From NCBI GenBank assembly GCA_021200395.1, contig JAJQGQ010000209.1, positions 1 through 6,909 on the forward strand: a stretch of DNA of 6,909 nt, in the 5' to 3' direction. Both the position numbers and the translations under genes were made by a program. How positions within the stretch are numbered: position 1 is the first letter of the stretch; each line of letters opens with the position of its first letter. Source of the stretch: Erysipelotrichaceae bacterium. GTDB lineage: Bacteria > Bacillota_I > Bacilli_A > Erysipelotrichales > Coprobacillaceae. Shown one piece after another: positions 6,457-6,909 of this stretch. Below the pieces are notes generated by a model. That model worked only from the letters and a program-made list of their open reading frames with translations. It was not told the DNA's origin and did not search any database.

Positions 6457-6463
6457 CCTCCTA
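6457..6463 (-). promoter_or_regulatory. yhbY Shine-Dalgarno overlapping the yqeH stop codon
   Basis: On the minus strand the sequence TAGGAGG combines the yqeH stop (TAG, 6461-6463) with a perfect AGGAGG (6457-6462), 5 bases before the yhbY start. Ribosomes ending yqeH translation therefore finish on the ribosome-binding site of the next gene. Confidence 0.88.
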
Positions 6464-6909
6464 AATAAGTGCTTCACGAATCAATACGTTGACTTGTGGT
6501 GGTGCATATACTGTAATATCGACACCTTTGTATGCATGAATCGTTACAAATCCCAATCCAGAAATAACGATATCATATTTTTTATTTTTTAAATGAAAGG
6601 AATATTTTTTAAAATCATCGATATTATTCATATCCTTTATTTCATGTATAAAAGTCATATGACGATTATATAATTCATCAGCTTTAATGGTTTTACATCT
6701 ATGAATATTTAAATTTTTGGAAAAATAATTGATAAATTGAGTTTTTGAACCCTTTGTAAAATCCAAACGTGCTAAGCCATCAAAATAAAGTGTTTGATCG
6801 CTATTTAGTTGAAAACTTATTGGCTTTAGTTCACTTTGGGGAATCACTGGTTTAAGTTCATTTAAATCTAATAAATGAGTTATTTGATGAGTATTGACTA
6901 TTCCTGGAG
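6461..6909 (-). CDS. yqeH: Ribosome biogenesis GTPase YqeH, C-terminal part (5' end outside window)
   Basis: YqeH is a circularly permuted GTPase needed for 30S subunit assembly. Only the last 148 residues are here. The frame is open to the right edge, where it reads PGIVNTHQITHLLDL, the end of the G3 motif (DxPG) expected in this family. The rest closely follows the known C-terminal region: SELKPISFQLNSDQTLYFDGLAR, then DIVISGLGFVTIH, and an ending VNVLIREALI. A GTG at 6845-6847 could be mistaken for a start, but conserved YqeH sequence continues upstream of it. The N-terminal zinc finger and the G4, G5, G1 and G2 motifs lie beyond the window. This is the first visible gene of the leftward operon, whose promoter must also lie outside. 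Confidence 0.95.
   Translation of the reverse strand, partial: PGIVNTHQITHLLDLNELKPVIPQSELKPISFQLNSDQTLYFDGLARLDFTKGSKTQFINYFSKNLNIHRCKTIKADELYNRHMTFIHEIKDMNNIDDFKKYSFHLKNKKYDIVISGLGFVTIHAYKGVDITVYAPPQVNVLIREALI

Noticed and set aside
6461..6847. A complete 128-residue gene starting at GTG 6847
   Set aside because: Conserved YqeH sequence continues upstream in the same frame to the window edge, so this is only an internal codon of a truncated larger gene.
1..6909. Mycoplasma-type genetic code (TGA as tryptophan), suggested by the nadD-yqeK fusion
   Set aside because: TGA ends yhbY, nadD-yqeK, rsfS, yqeM and mtnN at sensible places, and no gene needs TGA read through. The standard code applies.
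1..6909. CRISPR array, insertion sequence, tRNA, riboswitch or defence system
   Set aside because: No direct-repeat series, transposase, inverted terminal repeats, cloverleaf or long structured leader was found. Genes occupy nearly all of the window.

Overview
The window is gene-dense, low-GC bacterial chromosome that uses the standard genetic code: TGA serves as a stop in most of the gene junctions. Gene content and order match the conserved Firmicutes block yqeH-yhbY(yqeI)-nadD-yqeK-rsfS-yqeM. Two features point away from Bacillus and towards the Erysipelotrichia or a close relative: nadD and yqeK are fused into one reading frame, and no aroE lies between yqeH and yhbY. This placement is an inference from protein features, not a database result.

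Layout. Positions 29-583 (+) encode a YfcE/YsnB-type metallophosphoesterase, probably the last gene of a rightward operon whose previous gene ends at the window edge. It converges on a small XRE-family regulator at 580-921 (-). The two stop codons overlap, and a perfect 12-bp inverted repeat forms a shared bidirectional terminator. The regulator has its own good promoter and Shine-Dalgarno site in the only intergenic gap, 922-1022, which also holds a weak terminator-like hairpin for the operon upstream.

From 1023 to the right edge, one leftward operon is read as: yqeH (C-terminal part only), yhbY, nadD-yqeK fusion, rsfS, yqeM-like methyltransferase, mtnN, and a large U32-family protein with a DUF3656 domain. 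Four of the six junctions are 4-base ATGA overlaps, and the other two gaps are 9 and 3 bases, so the genes are almost certainly co-transcribed and translationally coupled.

The genes fall into two themes. Ribosome assembly and control is served by YqeH (30S GTPase), YhbY (pre-50S RNA-binding), RsfS (silencing factor) and perhaps the U32 protein, whose family includes the 23S rRNA and tRNA hydroxylation enzymes RlhA and TrhP. Nucleotide and cofactor turnover is served by NadD (NAD synthesis), the YqeK domain (Ap4A hydrolysis), MtnN (removal of SAH and MTA) and the SAM-dependent methyltransferase. I see no mobile element, CRISPR array, RNA gene or defence system. The window is essentially housekeeping, with the fusion, the coding terminator and the U32/MtnN extension of the operon as its notable points.
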